A stretch of DNA of 64,000 bases, taken from contig CAIQWD010000014.1 of NCBI GenBank assembly GCA_903875445.1, positions 1 to 64,000 of the forward strand, read 5' to 3'. How positions within the stretch are numbered: the first letter of the stretch is position 1; each line of letters begins with the position of its first letter. The notes under the pieces are model-generated. The model saw nothing but the letters and a program-made list of their open reading frames with translations, made no database searches and was not told the origin of the DNA. The stretch comes from an uncultured delta proteobacterium (lineage in GTDB: Bacteria > Desulfobacterota > Desulfobulbia > Desulfobulbales > Desulfocapsaceae). The position numbers and the translations under genes were made by a program. Positions 8,602 through 17,284 of the stretch are shown here, piece by piece.

Positions 8602-9186
8602 GTGTCGCGAACAATGTACAACACCCCGGTGTTGCAGCCAATCGTCTCAACCGTCTGTCAATTTTGTCTCGCCATCCGCGGCTGGAAACTCGAGGGTAGC
8701 CCCCCGACAGCATTAAAATACGTCATGATCACCGTCCCCCATACCAGCAACTGGGACTTCCCTCTGGCCTTGGCAATGGCCTTTGTTTATCGGTTTGAAA
8801 TGCGCTGGATGGGCAAGGATTCCCTTTTTACCGGATGGCGCGACCCGGTGATGCGCTGGCTGGGCGGAATTCCGATAAATCGAGCTTCGCGTAACAATGT
8901 GGTCGCCGAAACCATCGCCGCATTTCAGGCGAGCGAGCGCCTCATTGTTGCCGTCCCGCCTGAAGGAACCAGAGCAAAAGTTGATAAATGGAAGACCGGT
9001 TTCTATTACATTGCCATCGGTGCCAATGTCCCCATTGCCCTTGCCTTTCTTGATTATCGACGCAAAGTCGGTGGCTTTTTATCAACCTTCTTCCCTACCG
9101 GAGATGTAGAAAAGGACATCGCCGACATTCGCGCCTGTTATACCGGGATAGCAGGAAAATACTCCGCGCAATGTGTTATCGATTAA
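8602..9186 (+). CDS. 1-acylglycerol-3-phosphate acyltransferase-like protein (PlsC family)
   Basis: A 194-residue acyltransferase of the PlsC fold. The catalytic HTSNWD (an HX4D box) lies near residue 48 and the phosphate-binding PPEGTR near 116. Members acylate lysophosphatidic acid or related lipids at the membrane. The protein is shorter than canonical PlsC and belongs to the small HTSNWD subgroup, so the real acceptor is uncertain. The start may be GTG 8602 (AGG nine bases upstream) or ATG 8614; both leave the domain intact. The palindromic repeat at 9239-9327 follows it. Confidence 0.75.
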   Translation: MSRTMYNTPVLQPIVSTVCQFCLAIRGWKLEGSPPTALKYVMITVPHTSNWDFPLALAMAFVYRFEMRWMGKDSLFTGWRDPVMRWLGGIPINRASRNNVVAETIAAFQASERLIVAVPPEGTRAKVDKWKTGFYYIAIGANVPIALAFLDYRRKVGGFLSTFFPTGDVEKDIADIRACYTGIAGKYSAQCVID

Positions 9187-9238
9187 TCCCTCTTTTGGCC
9201 GATCCGACCACAATTTTTCCTCAACATGCCCATGTGGA

Positions 9239-9327
9239 GTACTCATCGCTATGAGTACCTGAGAAATATTTTTGCGCTCTTTTCCGGCAAAAAAATATCC
9301 CGTTTAGGTACTTATCCCGTTTAGGGG
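9239..9327 (+). repeat. Dispersed palindromic element, copy A
   Basis: It begins with a perfect hairpin (GTACTCAT, 4-nt loop, ATGAGTAC, 9239-9258). The core shared with copy B follows: AGTACCTnAGAAATnnTTTT at 9254, an A/T-rich middle, then AGGTACTTATCCCGTT at 9306-9321 and a G-rich end. The outer AGTACCT/AGGTACT arms are inverted repeats. Copy B (63724-63793) is the reverse complement with the same layout. No coding potential is seen. It resembles a REP- or MITE-like element. Confidence 0.7.
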
Positions 9328-9429
9328 ATTGGCAGTCAAAGATTTTATGATAAAAAAGAGAGGGGGCGCTGGATATAACCCTCGAAGATGAGTTATAATC
9401 AAAAGATCTTCACCTCAGGGGGAACAAAA

Positions 9430-9825
9430 ATGGACAACAACCTCTTACAACACGGAGCCATCAGCTGGTTTGAACTCATGACCACCGATGTCGAAGCCGC
9501 CAAAGGTTTTTACGGTACCCTTTTCGGCTGGAAATATGAGGCCTATGCAGGCGACCCAGCCGCTCAGTACCATATGTTGAAAGTCAACGACGAGCCGGTT
9601 GGCGGAATCATGAAGACCCCACCCCAATGTTCCGGATATCCACCGATTTGGGGCGCCTATGTCACGGTGGCCGATATCGATGCCACCGCCGCCAAGGTTG
9701 TGGAACTGGGTGGCAAGGTCATTGTCCCGCCAACCGATATCCCCAACATCGGTCGCTTCAGTGTCTTTTCCGACCCGCAGGGGGCGGTTCTCTCGGCGAT
9801 CACCTATTTCCCGCGCCAACCATAG
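9430..9825 (+). CDS. VOC-family (glyoxalase/bleomycin-resistance-like) protein
   Basis: A 131-residue protein with two beta-alpha-beta-beta-beta modules of the vicinal oxygen chelate fold: ISWFELMTTDVEAAKGFYGTLFGW at the start of the first, AYVTVADIDATAAKVVELGGK opening the second, and FSDPQGAVLSAI at the end. Members bind metals or small electrophiles, and the substrate cannot be told. ATG 9430 is chosen because AGGGGGA precedes it at good distance. The STAS-like gene follows after 19 bases. Confidence 0.82.
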   Translation: MDNNLLQHGAISWFELMTTDVEAAKGFYGTLFGWKYEAYAGDPAAQYHMLKVNDEPVGGIMKTPPQCSGYPPIWGAYVTVADIDATAAKVVELGGKVIVPPTDIPNIGRFSVFSDPQGAVLSAITYFPRQP

Positions 9826-9844
9826 CCGCCTATTCGTCTCGATA

Positions 9845-10282
9845 ATGGCAAAGGACAAAAACCCATCTACGGTTTCGGCCGATATCAAACGCAACCGCTT
9901 GGTCATCAAGTTGCGTGGAGACGTTCCCAAAAAAGACGCAGAACGACTGTATACCGATATTCGCTTCTGCGTCTCCGACCTCAAACCGAGCTTTGCCGTT
10001 ATCACCGATCTTACCGAGGCAAGAATCGGTCATCTGAGTGCTATCGATACCTTTAAAAAGATCACCGGCTATCTCGCCGAAAAAGATGTCGGACCGGTAA
10101 TCCGCATCGTTGGCCAGGCTAAGGTCTTCTTCCAACAAATCAGCAAACTGACACAACAGATAAACGGCTATCAAGCGATGTACGTAAAGACTATGGAGGA
10201 AGCGGAGCTGCTTCTTACCGAACTCGCGGGGAGGCAAACGGCAAGCTCATCCAACGACGCCCTTGCCGCTGGAGGTGATTAA
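9845..10282 (+). CDS. Small STAS/SpoIIAA-like protein
   Basis: A 145-residue acidic protein. The pattern RNRLVIKLRGDVPKKDAERLY..., then SFAVITDLTEARIGHLSAID and a later strand pair suggests the SpoIIAA/STAS-like fold used in anti-sigma antagonists and lipid-binding proteins. The last 20 residues are low-complexity Ala/Ser. It starts 19 bases after the VOC gene and ends in a 4-base convergent overlap with plsY. Function is unassigned. Confidence 0.55.
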   Translation: MAKDKNPSTVSADIKRNRLVIKLRGDVPKKDAERLYTDIRFCVSDLKPSFAVITDLTEARIGHLSAIDTFKKITGYLAEKDVGPVIRIVGQAKVFFQQISKLTQQINGYQAMYVKTMEEAELLLTELAGRQTASSSNDALAAGGD

Positions 10283-10878
10283 GGTTCGACCTTTTTCCAG
10301 GGTTTTTCTTGGCCGTGCATGAGTCTCTTGATATTTTCATGGTGCTTGGCCCAGATAAGAAGGGCAATGACCGACGCCGCAACGATGGCGACCTTCGAGG
10401 CCCCCAGCAGATAAAGCCACAAGGGAACCAAGGCCGAGGCGAGAAGTGAACCGACTGAGACGAACCCGGAAAGCTTCACTGAGGCGAGAAAAACCGCCAA
10501 ACTTATGCCTATCGCCCACGGCGAGAGAAACAAAAAAACCCCCAATCCGGTTGCCACCCCTTTGCCGCCGCAAAACCGTAAATAAACTGGAAACATATGG
10601 CCAATAACGGCCATGACCCCGGTCAAGGCAATTACCAACTCCCGGTTGGCAGTGTCGGAAAGAAAGTACCAGGTCAGCCACATCGGCAGCAAGCCTTTCG
10701 AACAGTCGCAAACGAGCGTTAACAACCCGAGTTTTTTGCCGAGAACCCGATTGACATTGGTCGCTCCGATATTGCAACTGCCTTCCTTGCGCACATCAAT
10801 GCCGACCATCTTGCCGATAACCAGGCCAAAGGGAATGGCCCCAACCAGATACCCGATCACCGGGAAAAGAATGTTCAT
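10279..10878 (-). CDS. plsY: Acyl-phosphate:glycerol-3-phosphate acyltransferase PlsY
   Basis: A 199-residue integral membrane enzyme with about five to six hydrophobic segments. It makes lysophosphatidic acid from acyl-phosphate, the first step of phospholipid synthesis. Diagnostic motifs are visible: the GAIPFGLVIGK opening, GSCNIGATNVNR near residue 40, and FCGGKGVATGLGV near residue 105. ATG 10878 gives the normal N-terminus; an in-frame start 19 codons earlier adds a basic non-membrane tail. Confidence 0.95.
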   Translation of the reverse strand: MNILFPVIGYLVGAIPFGLVIGKMVGIDVRKEGSCNIGATNVNRVLGKKLGLLTLVCDCSKGLLPMWLTWYFLSDTANRELVIALTGVMAVIGHMFPVYLRFCGGKGVATGLGVFLFLSPWAIGISLAVFLASVKLSGFVSVGSLLASALVPLWLYLLGASKVAIVAASVIALLIWAKHHENIKRLMHGQEKPWKKVEP

Positions 10879-10935
10879 AATTGTTCCGATCCTGATTTTT
10901 TTTGAGTAAACCTTCGCTGCCCCTGCTGACGCCAT

Positions 10936-11279
10936 ACTTGTTGCTGGCGGTGGCGGCGATCCATCACCTCACAGTTCAGTAGCGGTGCGCAACGCCCCTC
11001 ATGACACAATAAATTGCCACATAAGTCAAGATTTTTCAGGTCGTAGGATGTCTGCCGAATTCCCTGTTCCCGCTAGCTTCTGAGGCAATTGCCGGCTTTT
11101 GCCGGAACCGCGCCACATCTTGTAATAATCCCTTCCCGGTACCGAAAATCACTACCATCCAACGCCGCTGTGCTTACTTTTTCAAATCATGGCGAAAACA
11201 AAGTCGCTATGGTACATTGCCGAAGTTCAGCGGGCTTAAAGCTCCTGCCCAATCTATACCGATATGAGACCACCTTATC
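10936..11279. other. Intergenic region before def
   Basis: About 340 bases between divergent plsY and def. Only a 64-codon frame of no recognisable kind crosses the right part. No RNA gene, terminator or convincing promoter could be made out. Confidence 0.4.
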
Positions 11280-11801
11280 ATGAGTATTCAAAAAATATAC
11301 AAATACCCCGCGCCGGTTTTGCGGCAAAAAACTGAAAGTATTTCAACCTTTGACGATACCCTTTTGAGCCTTGTGCGGGATATGGCGGAAACCATGTACG
11401 ATGCCCCGGGAATAGGCCTTGCCGCACCGCAGATTGGTCAATCGGTGAAGCTGATCGTCGTCGATACCACGAAAGACAAGGAAGGCGAACCGCGGTTCAT
11501 GCCCCTCATCAATCCGGAGATAGTCGCCCATGAGGGGACACAGATCGACGAAGAGGGCTGCCTGAGTGTTCTTGACCTCACTGCGACCGTCAAAAGATAT
11601 AAGAAAGTTACCGTTTCTTACCAGGATTTACAGGGACAAGCGCAGGAACTGTCGGCAGAAGATCGCTTTGCCGTAGTCCTGCAACATGAGATAGATCATC
11701 TGAACGGCATTCTCTTTCTTGACTATCTCAGTCCCTTAAAAAGGGCACTGTATAAAAAGAAGGTCAAAAAGTGGCTGGCCGAGGAAGAGTATCCAGCATG
11801 A
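11280..11801 (+). CDS. def: Peptide deformylase
   Basis: A 173-residue metalloenzyme that removes the formyl group from nascent N-terminal methionine. All three family motifs are present: GIGLAAPQIG (about 44-53), EGCLS with the metal-binding Cys (92-96) and HEIDH with two metal-binding His and the catalytic Glu (136-140). fmt follows as a 4-base ATGA overlap, so formylation and deformylation enzymes are coupled in translation. Confidence 0.98.
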   Translation: MSIQKIYKYPAPVLRQKTESISTFDDTLLSLVRDMAETMYDAPGIGLAAPQIGQSVKLIVVDTTKDKEGEPRFMPLINPEIVAHEGTQIDEEGCLSVLDLTATVKRYKKVTVSYQDLQGQAQELSAEDRFAVVLQHEIDHLNGILFLDYLSPLKRALYKKKVKKWLAEEEYPA

Positions 11802-12763
11802 CGACTGCACCGCTGCGCATTATTTTCATGGGAACCCCGGATTTTGCCGCTGAAAATCTGAAGATTCTCCTCACCGGGCCGGATCAGGTGGTGGCGGTTG
11901 TCACTCAACCGGATCGGGCTAAAGGCCGCGGCAAGAAGGTAAGCCCTCCGCCGACCAAGGTACTCGCCGAGGCAGCCGCCATTTCGGTTCTCCAGCCGGA
12001 AAAGATTAAAACCGAGGAGTTTCGCAACGGCCTCCTCAGCTATCAACCCGACTTGATCGTCGTTGCCGCCTACGGCCGGATCCTGCCGCAAAGTCTCCTC
12101 GAACTTGCACCCATGGGATGCATCAACGTCCACGGCTCACTCCTGCCGGGGTACCGGGGCGCTGCACCGATTCAATGGGCGATTGTCAGGGGCGAGACCG
12201 AGGTCGGCGTCACCATTATTCAGATGGATCAGGGTATGGATACCGGCGACATACTGCTGAAGGCGAAAATCGTAGCCGCTCCCAAGGAAACCGCTGGCAG
12301 CCTCATGGTAAAACTCGCTAGTCTCGGCGGGCAGACCCTGCTGCAGGCCATTAAGGGTCTGAAGGCGGGTACCATTACCCCGGTGCCCCAGGATCACAGC
12401 CAGGCAACCATGGCTCCGATGCTGAAAAAAGATGACGGCCTGATCGACTGGAAGCGGAGCGCCAAAGAAATTGAATGCCTTATTCGCGGCCTTGACCCCT
12501 GGCCCTCGGCTTTTTGTTTTCTTGACCAAAACCGCCTGCGGCTCTTTTCCCCGGAGGTGGTCTACATGGACAGTACCGCCCAGCCCGGAACCGTGCTGCA
12601 GGCCGACCGGCGGGGGATGCTCGTCGCCTGCGGCCGAAATGCCCTGCAGATCCATGAACTCCAGCCGGAGGGTAAGAAGCGGATGACCGTCGAATCCTTT
12701 TGCTGCGGCCATCCCCTCGCCCCCGGCACCGTTTTCGACCAAGCTGTGGTACCATCTCCGTGA
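11798..12763 (+). CDS. fmt: Methionyl-tRNA formyltransferase
   Basis: A 321-residue enzyme that formylates initiator Met-tRNA from 10-formyl-tetrahydrofolate. The Rossmann N-domain starts IIFMGTPDFAAENL. The catalytic region HGSLLPGYRGAAPIQWAI lies near residues 111-128 and is followed by GVTIIQMDQGMDTGDIL. The C-terminal OB-like domain starts near 205. ATG 11798 overlaps the def stop and avoids an unnecessary 9-codon extension. It overlaps larC in turn (GTGA). Confidence 0.98.
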   Translation: MTTAPLRIIFMGTPDFAAENLKILLTGPDQVVAVVTQPDRAKGRGKKVSPPPTKVLAEAAAISVLQPEKIKTEEFRNGLLSYQPDLIVVAAYGRILPQSLLELAPMGCINVHGSLLPGYRGAAPIQWAIVRGETEVGVTIIQMDQGMDTGDILLKAKIVAAPKETAGSLMVKLASLGGQTLLQAIKGLKAGTITPVPQDHSQATMAPMLKKDDGLIDWKRSAKEIECLIRGLDPWPSAFCFLDQNRLRLFSPEVVYMDSTAQPGTVLQADRRGMLVACGRNALQIHELQPEGKKRMTVESFCCGHPLAPGTVFDQAVVPSP

Positions 12764-13947
12764 CTTCTACCGCTTCTCTCAGAATCGGCTATGCCGACTG
12801 TTTTTCCGGAGTTAGCGGCGATATGCTGCTCGGTGCTCTCCTCCATGCCGGTCTTGACCGACAACTGCTGGCCGAAGAACTGGTCAAGTTGCATCTTCCC
12901 GGCCTGGATATGCAAATCACCGACAAGACCGTCCAATCCATAGGTTGCGTCCAAGTCAAGGTAAATAGCGATTGTCGTCAGGAACTCCGCACCCTGCCGG
13001 CAATTCTGGCCCTGCTTGCGGGCAGTGCACTGGACGAGCCGGTGATCACAAGGGCAAGCGCCGTTTTCCGGGCTCTGGCCATGGCCGAGGCGAAGGTCCA
13101 CGACATCGCCGTGGAACAGGTCCATTTTCACGAAGTCGGTGCCCTCGACACCCTGGTCGATGTGGTCGGTGTCGTTTTCGGCTTGCAACAGCTCGGTATC
13201 CGTCGCCTCGTCTCTTCGCCTCTACCGACCGGTCATGGTTTTGTCGAATGCGCCCATGGTCTGCTGCCGCTGCCGGCTCCGGCCGTCTGCGAGCTGCTGC
13301 AAGGCATTCCCACCTACGGCGTTGACCTCCGCCAGGAGCTGGTCACGCCGACTGGGGCCGCCCTCATCGCCACCCTGACCGACAGCTTCGGCCCCTTGCC
13401 ACCGTTGACCATTACCGCCACCGGCTATGGTTCAGGCAGTCATGTTCTCGGCAATAGCCAGCCGAATCTGCTGAGACTGATCATAGGCAATGGTTTGGAG
13501 GTAGAGGAAAGTCAGGTTGTCGAGGTGATCGAGACTAATCTTGACGACTGGAGCCCGGAGGGTTTTCCGCACCTTACCGAACTTCTCTTTGCCCGGGGGG
13601 CGATCGATGTCACCCTGACCCCAGTGCACATGAAAAAAGGACGACCGGGCTTTACCCTGCAGGTCATAAGCCCGCTGGCTTTGGCCCATCCCCTCAAGGA
13701 GATAATTCTTACCCATACCACCGCCATCGGCCTGCGTTTCCGGCGCGAGGAACGGCAAACCCTGCTGCGGCAAATCGTTACCGTCGCAACCAAATGGGGA
13801 GAGGTCAAGGCAAAAAAGGTGCAGACTCCGGTCGGATGGGTCGTCCATCCGGAATATGAGGAATGCCGCAAGGTTGCGCTTCACCACGGGCTGCCGCTTT
13901 CGGACGTGTATAACGAAGTGCGCTGTGCCGGGATAGTTGCACGATGA
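12760..13947 (+). CDS. larC: Nickel-insertion protein LarC (nickel-pincer cofactor biosynthesis)
   Basis: A 395-residue homologue of LarC, the CTP-dependent cyclometallase that inserts Ni into the pyridinium pincer nucleotide of lactate racemase and related enzymes. The family opening YADCFSGVSGDMLLGAL, the VHFHEVGALDTLVD block near 120 and the LDDWSPEGFPHLTELLFARGA ferredoxin-like part near 260 are clear. GTG 12760 overlaps the fmt stop; earlier starts lie well inside fmt. In lactobacilli larC is read through a frameshift, while here it is one continuous frame. larB and larE are not in the window. Confidence 0.93.
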   Translation: MTSTASLRIGYADCFSGVSGDMLLGALLHAGLDRQLLAEELVKLHLPGLDMQITDKTVQSIGCVQVKVNSDCRQELRTLPAILALLAGSALDEPVITRASAVFRALAMAEAKVHDIAVEQVHFHEVGALDTLVDVVGVVFGLQQLGIRRLVSSPLPTGHGFVECAHGLLPLPAPAVCELLQGIPTYGVDLRQELVTPTGAALIATLTDSFGPLPPLTITATGYGSGSHVLGNSQPNLLRLIIGNGLEVEESQVVEVIETNLDDWSPEGFPHLTELLFARGAIDVTLTPVHMKKGRPGFTLQVISPLALAHPLKEIILTHTTAIGLRFRREERQTLLRQIVTVATKWGEVKAKKVQTPVGWVVHPEYEECRKVALHHGLPLSDVYNEVRCAGIVAR

Positions 13948-14405
13948 ACCGACTGATTATGGCCCTGGCCACCGGCTTCTACGTGGGCAAGATAGGCAAA
14001 GCCCCGGGGACCTGGGGATCGCTTGCCGCTCTCCTGCCCTGGCTGTTGATCAAGGATCTGCCGCTGCCGTTGTACGGGCTTGTCCTTGTTGCGGTTTTTG
14101 TCCTCGGCTTTTTCGTCGCAGGCTCGGCTGAAAAAATCCTCGACAGCCCCGATGCCGGCTGCATTGTCATTGATGAATTTCTGGGAATGTTCGTTACCCT
14201 CTTTGCCGCCCCGCCGCATCCCCTAGCCTGGGCCCTTGGGTTTGCGCTCTTTCGCATCTTCGATATCGGCAAACCCTTCCCGGTTTCCTGGTTTGATCAA
14301 AGAATCCACGGCGGCATAGGGATCATGATGGATGATGTCGTCGCCGGCCTGTACGCCTTCCTGGCCCTTCAGTTCCTCTGGTGGAGCGGTGGCTTGTTCC
14401 TTTAA
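13944..14405 (+). CDS. pgpA: Phosphatidylglycerophosphatase A
   Basis: A 153-residue membrane phosphatase that makes phosphatidylglycerol from its phosphate. It has the GKAPGTWGSLAA opening, DEFLGMF near 75, RIFDIGKPFPVSWFD near 105 and the MMDDVVAGL acidic pair near 130. It shares a 4-base overlap with larC and closes the def-fmt-larC-pgpA run. Confidence 0.95.
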   Translation: MNRLIMALATGFYVGKIGKAPGTWGSLAALLPWLLIKDLPLPLYGLVLVAVFVLGFFVAGSAEKILDSPDAGCIVIDEFLGMFVTLFAAPPHPLAWALGFALFRIFDIGKPFPVSWFDQRIHGGIGIMMDDVVAGLYAFLALQFLWWSGGLFL

Positions 14406-14410
14406 AATCT

Positions 14411-14448
14411 AAAAAAATGGCCGAAGAGGCGATACACCTCTCCGGCCA
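14411..14448 (-). terminator. Hairpin terminator of the cyd operon
   Basis: A GC-rich stem-loop (TGGCCGnnGAGG paired with CCTCnCCGGCCA, 14418-14448) is followed on the minus strand by seven T residues. It lies just past the last small gene of the cyd operon and faces the pgpA end, so it may act in both directions. Confidence 0.7.
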
Positions 14449-14469
14449 GTCCTCAATCGGGATCAACTT

Positions 14470-14562
14470 CTATAAGCTACTTGTTTTGGTCAGTGCCGCA
14501 ACCGCTGCCTTATAGGAAACAGCAATTAAAACGACCCAGCCGATCAGCAATATTCCTGTCAT
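14470..14562 (-). CDS. CydX-like small membrane peptide of cytochrome bd
   Basis: A 30-codon frame begins with ATG 14562, preceded by a strong AGGAG seven bases upstream, and lies 37 bases after cydB and before the operon terminator. The peptide has one hydrophobic segment (ILLIGWVVLIAVSY) and a short tail. CydX/CydS subunits of bd oxidases have the same size, topology and gene position, so it is probably a structural subunit. The sequence does not resemble E. coli CydX closely, so the match is by context and topology. Confidence 0.65.
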   Translation of the reverse strand: MTGILLIGWVVLIAVSYKAAVAALTKTSSL

Positions 14563-14599
14563 AGTGTGCTCCTTTCTTTCGATTTTTCGACCACTCTCA

Positions 14600-15733
14600 T
14601 CAATATGCCTTCTTATCGGCAAGATCCTGACTATCGATCTTCCGTGAATCCATTTGCCGCCATACATAGGCGACATAGGCAAGAACGCCGGGGATGGCGA
14701 GAGCCACATAGGTCATTGCCGTAAGCGTATAATGACTCGATGAAGCATTATAAATGGTCAGGCTCGACTGCAGATCCACCTTTGAGGGATAAAACGGCGT
14801 GCCGTTAAAACCGGCGGTGAAAAAGACCGCCAAACCTACCAGTACAGTTCCCAAACCCCCGAACCAGATGCCGGTGGTGGCCTTTGCCAGACTGGTACGC
14901 GTCACCCCGAGAATGACCAGAAAGAGCCCGACCAGCAGAAGACCCAGAACGACAGGCATGGCCAGGAGGTTGTTGAGATATTTATGTGCGACCATGCCGA
15001 CCATACCAGTCTTGTCGACAGCAAAACCATCGATCAGCAAAAGGCTCACCACGACATACAGGAGAAACGGCAGGGCAAGAAGAAAACTGGTGAGGCAGGA
15101 TTTCCTGACCCGCGCCTCAAATTCCGGCACCCCGTTAAAATCGATATTATTCACCAGATACATGGCTCCCAGCACCCGGGCATTGAAGACCAGGAACAGG
15201 CCGAAGGAAAGATTAAAGAGGGAAAATGCCGCCTCCAGACCGCGGAGCGGATTGGTCCAAGTCACCTGATTGAAGGCATTCAGGGTGAAGTTCGAACCGG
15301 TGAAAAAGGTCCCCACCGCTGCGCCGATAAGCAGGATGCCGACGGAGCCGTTGATAAAGAGAAACAGCTCGTAGACCTCTGCTCCCAGTAGATTATTCGG
15401 TTTTTTGCGATACTCATAACTTACCGCCTGGACGATAAAGGTAAAGAGAATGAGCATCCATACCCAGTACGCCCCGCCGAAACTGGTGGCATAAAATTTG
15501 GGGAAGGCGGCAAACAAGGCCCCACCAAAAAGCACCAGGGTGGTAAAGGTCAGTTCCCACTTCCTGCCAAGTGAATTGATTATAAGGGATTTTTCCCGGT
15601 CATTCTTTGCCACCTGCCAGAGCAGGGTCTGTCCGCCTTGTACAAAGGTCAAAAAAAGGAAGAGAGCTCCTACTACCGAGCACAGGATCCACCAAAGCTG
15701 TTGCAGTGTCACAATATCCAGTTTCCCGATCAT
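14600..15733 (-). CDS. cydB: Cytochrome bd ubiquinol oxidase subunit II
   Basis: A 377-residue membrane protein with about eight hydrophobic helices. It opens LQQLWWILCSVVGALFLFLTF and contains the typical VQGGQTLLWQ and EYRKKPNN segments. CydB forms the heme-carrying oxidase with CydA and helps reduce oxygen to water with quinol electrons. It starts one base after the cydA stop. Length and motifs are normal. Confidence 0.96.
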   Translation of the reverse strand: MIGKLDIVTLQQLWWILCSVVGALFLFLTFVQGGQTLLWQVAKNDREKSLIINSLGRKWELTFTTLVLFGGALFAAFPKFYATSFGGAYWVWMLILFTFIVQAVSYEYRKKPNNLLGAEVYELFLFINGSVGILLIGAAVGTFFTGSNFTLNAFNQVTWTNPLRGLEAAFSLFNLSFGLFLVFNARVLGAMYLVNNIDFNGVPEFEARVRKSCLTSFLLALPFLLYVVVSLLLIDGFAVDKTGMVGMVAHKYLNNLLAMPVVLGLLLVGLFLVILGVTRTSLAKATTGIWFGGLGTVLVGLAVFFTAGFNGTPFYPSKVDLQSSLTIYNASSSHYTLTAMTYVALAIPGVLAYVAYVWRQMDSRKIDSQDLADKKAY

Positions 15734-15734
15734 A

Positions 15735-17267
15735 TCACGCGCCCTCCGGTCCTATTTTAATCTGCTTGAGCATTATTTTTATTTCCGCCAGCAACAGCAC
15801 GGCAAACAGTACAAAAAACATGAGAAAGGTTGCCTGTACATGGCCGGCAGCAATACCGGTCGCAGCCATCTTCACCGGCAGCATATTCTGAATTGCCCAT
15901 GGCTGGCGGCCGACTTCGGCCACCACCCAGCCAAGTTCCGAAGCGAGATAGGCAAGAAAGAAGGAAGCCACGCCAAAACGCAGCAGCCACCGGCTTTCAG
16001 CAAGTTTGTTGGTGAATGTCGCCCGGAGAAAAAGAGCCAGCATAAGAATGAGAAAGGTCCCCACATACACCATGAAATGAAAAGAGTAGTAGGTGGAGGC
16101 AACCGGCGGCACGACCTCCTCCGGCTTGCCCAGATAGCCGAAACCAAGGTGCTCTTGGTTGGCCTTGAACCGTTGCAGTGCCACGGCCTTAGCCTGTTCG
16201 TCACCTGCCTTGCCGGCAGCCTTATAGGCGGCAAGATCGGCGATGGCCGCCTTGCCTTTGGCCATTTTTTCAGCAACCGGCATAATCCCTTCCGCCTTAT
16301 TGCCGTAGACAAGATCCTCTATTCCGGGGACAAAACCATTCAGCTCACGCTTGGCAAAAAGCGACAAGCCCTTGGGGATCGAAATCTGGAAGGCAAAGGG
16401 ATCCTGGCCATCGCCGATCTTTTTGCCGCTGTTCAGCACACCGAGGGCAACAATGCCCGCTCCCTTCGAACCCTTATACAAGCCCTCATAGGCCGCCAGC
16501 TTCATCGGCTGGGAGTACGCATTGACATATGCCGATTCATCACCTGTGAAAGCGGTAAAAAGGCTTGACAGGAGACCGAAGACTGTCGCGACGATGATCG
16601 ATTTCTTGGCCATTTCGACATGATGTCCCTTCAGCAGATAATAGGAAGAGATGGCAATAACAAATAGCGATCCGACAATAAAACTGGAACTCGTGGTATG
16701 GGTAAACTTGGACACCGCCACCGGAGATAAAACCACCTCCCAGATATTCTGCATTTCAAAGCGGGCGTTGTCGGGATTAAAGGCCATTCCGACCGGATAT
16801 TGCATCCAACCGTTGGCAATAAGAATCCACAGGGCGGATAGGTTGGAACCGATGGCCACCATCCAGGTGGAAAAAAGGTGAAAACTTTTGGAAGTACGTT
16901 CCCAACCGAAAAACATGACTGCGAAAAATGTCGCTTCGATGAAAAAGGCAAAAATCCCTTCAATTGCTAGAGGGGCGCCAAAGATGTCGCCAACCATCCA
17001 GGAGTAGTTCGACCAGTTGGTACCGAATTCGAACTCCAGAATGATACCGGTTGCTATCCCGATAGAAAAATTGATGCCGAAGAGAGTCATCCAGAATTTT
17101 GTCAGTCTCTTCCATTCCTCCTTGCCGGTACGGACATAAATCGTCTCATAAAAGGCGCAAAGAAACGACAGTCCCAAGGTTATCGGAACAAACAACCAGT
17201 GATACATCGCCGTCAGGGTAAACTGCGCCCGCGCCCAGTTCACCATGCCCAGATCCATTTCACCCAT
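15735..17267 (-). CDS. cydA: Cytochrome bd ubiquinol oxidase subunit I
   Basis: A 510-residue subunit carrying hemes b558, b595 and d. Heme ligands by family alignment are the His in the TAMYHWLFVP segment near 24, the His of KFTHTTSSSF near 187 and the Met of FHFMVYVG near 400. A GRQPW motif near 455 and a long Q-loop region (about 250-385) point to the E. coli-like long form. ATG 17267 has GGAGG eight bases upstream; the in-frame GTG two codons earlier sits too close. The DUF4492 gene lies 17 bases upstream. Confidence 0.97.
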   Translation of the reverse strand: MGEMDLGMVNWARAQFTLTAMYHWLFVPITLGLSFLCAFYETIYVRTGKEEWKRLTKFWMTLFGINFSIGIATGIILEFEFGTNWSNYSWMVGDIFGAPLAIEGIFAFFIEATFFAVMFFGWERTSKSFHLFSTWMVAIGSNLSALWILIANGWMQYPVGMAFNPDNARFEMQNIWEVVLSPVAVSKFTHTTSSSFIVGSLFVIAISSYYLLKGHHVEMAKKSIIVATVFGLLSSLFTAFTGDESAYVNAYSQPMKLAAYEGLYKGSKGAGIVALGVLNSGKKIGDGQDPFAFQISIPKGLSLFAKRELNGFVPGIEDLVYGNKAEGIMPVAEKMAKGKAAIADLAAYKAAGKAGDEQAKAVALQRFKANQEHLGFGYLGKPEEVVPPVASTYYSFHFMVYVGTFLILMLALFLRATFTNKLAESRWLLRFGVASFFLAYLASELGWVVAEVGRQPWAIQNMLPVKMAATGIAAGHVQATFLMFFVLFAVLLLAEIKIMLKQIKIGPEGA

Positions 17268-17284
17268 TAGCACATCCTCCGTAA

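Noticed and set aside
12700-12759. Earlier start for larC
   Set aside because: It would overlap fmt by 64 bases; GTG 12760 gives a 4-base overlap and the family N-terminus.
15498-16568. Long open frame opposite cydA/cydB
   Set aside because: It lies fully antisense to two unmistakable oxidase subunits and has no family-like motif.
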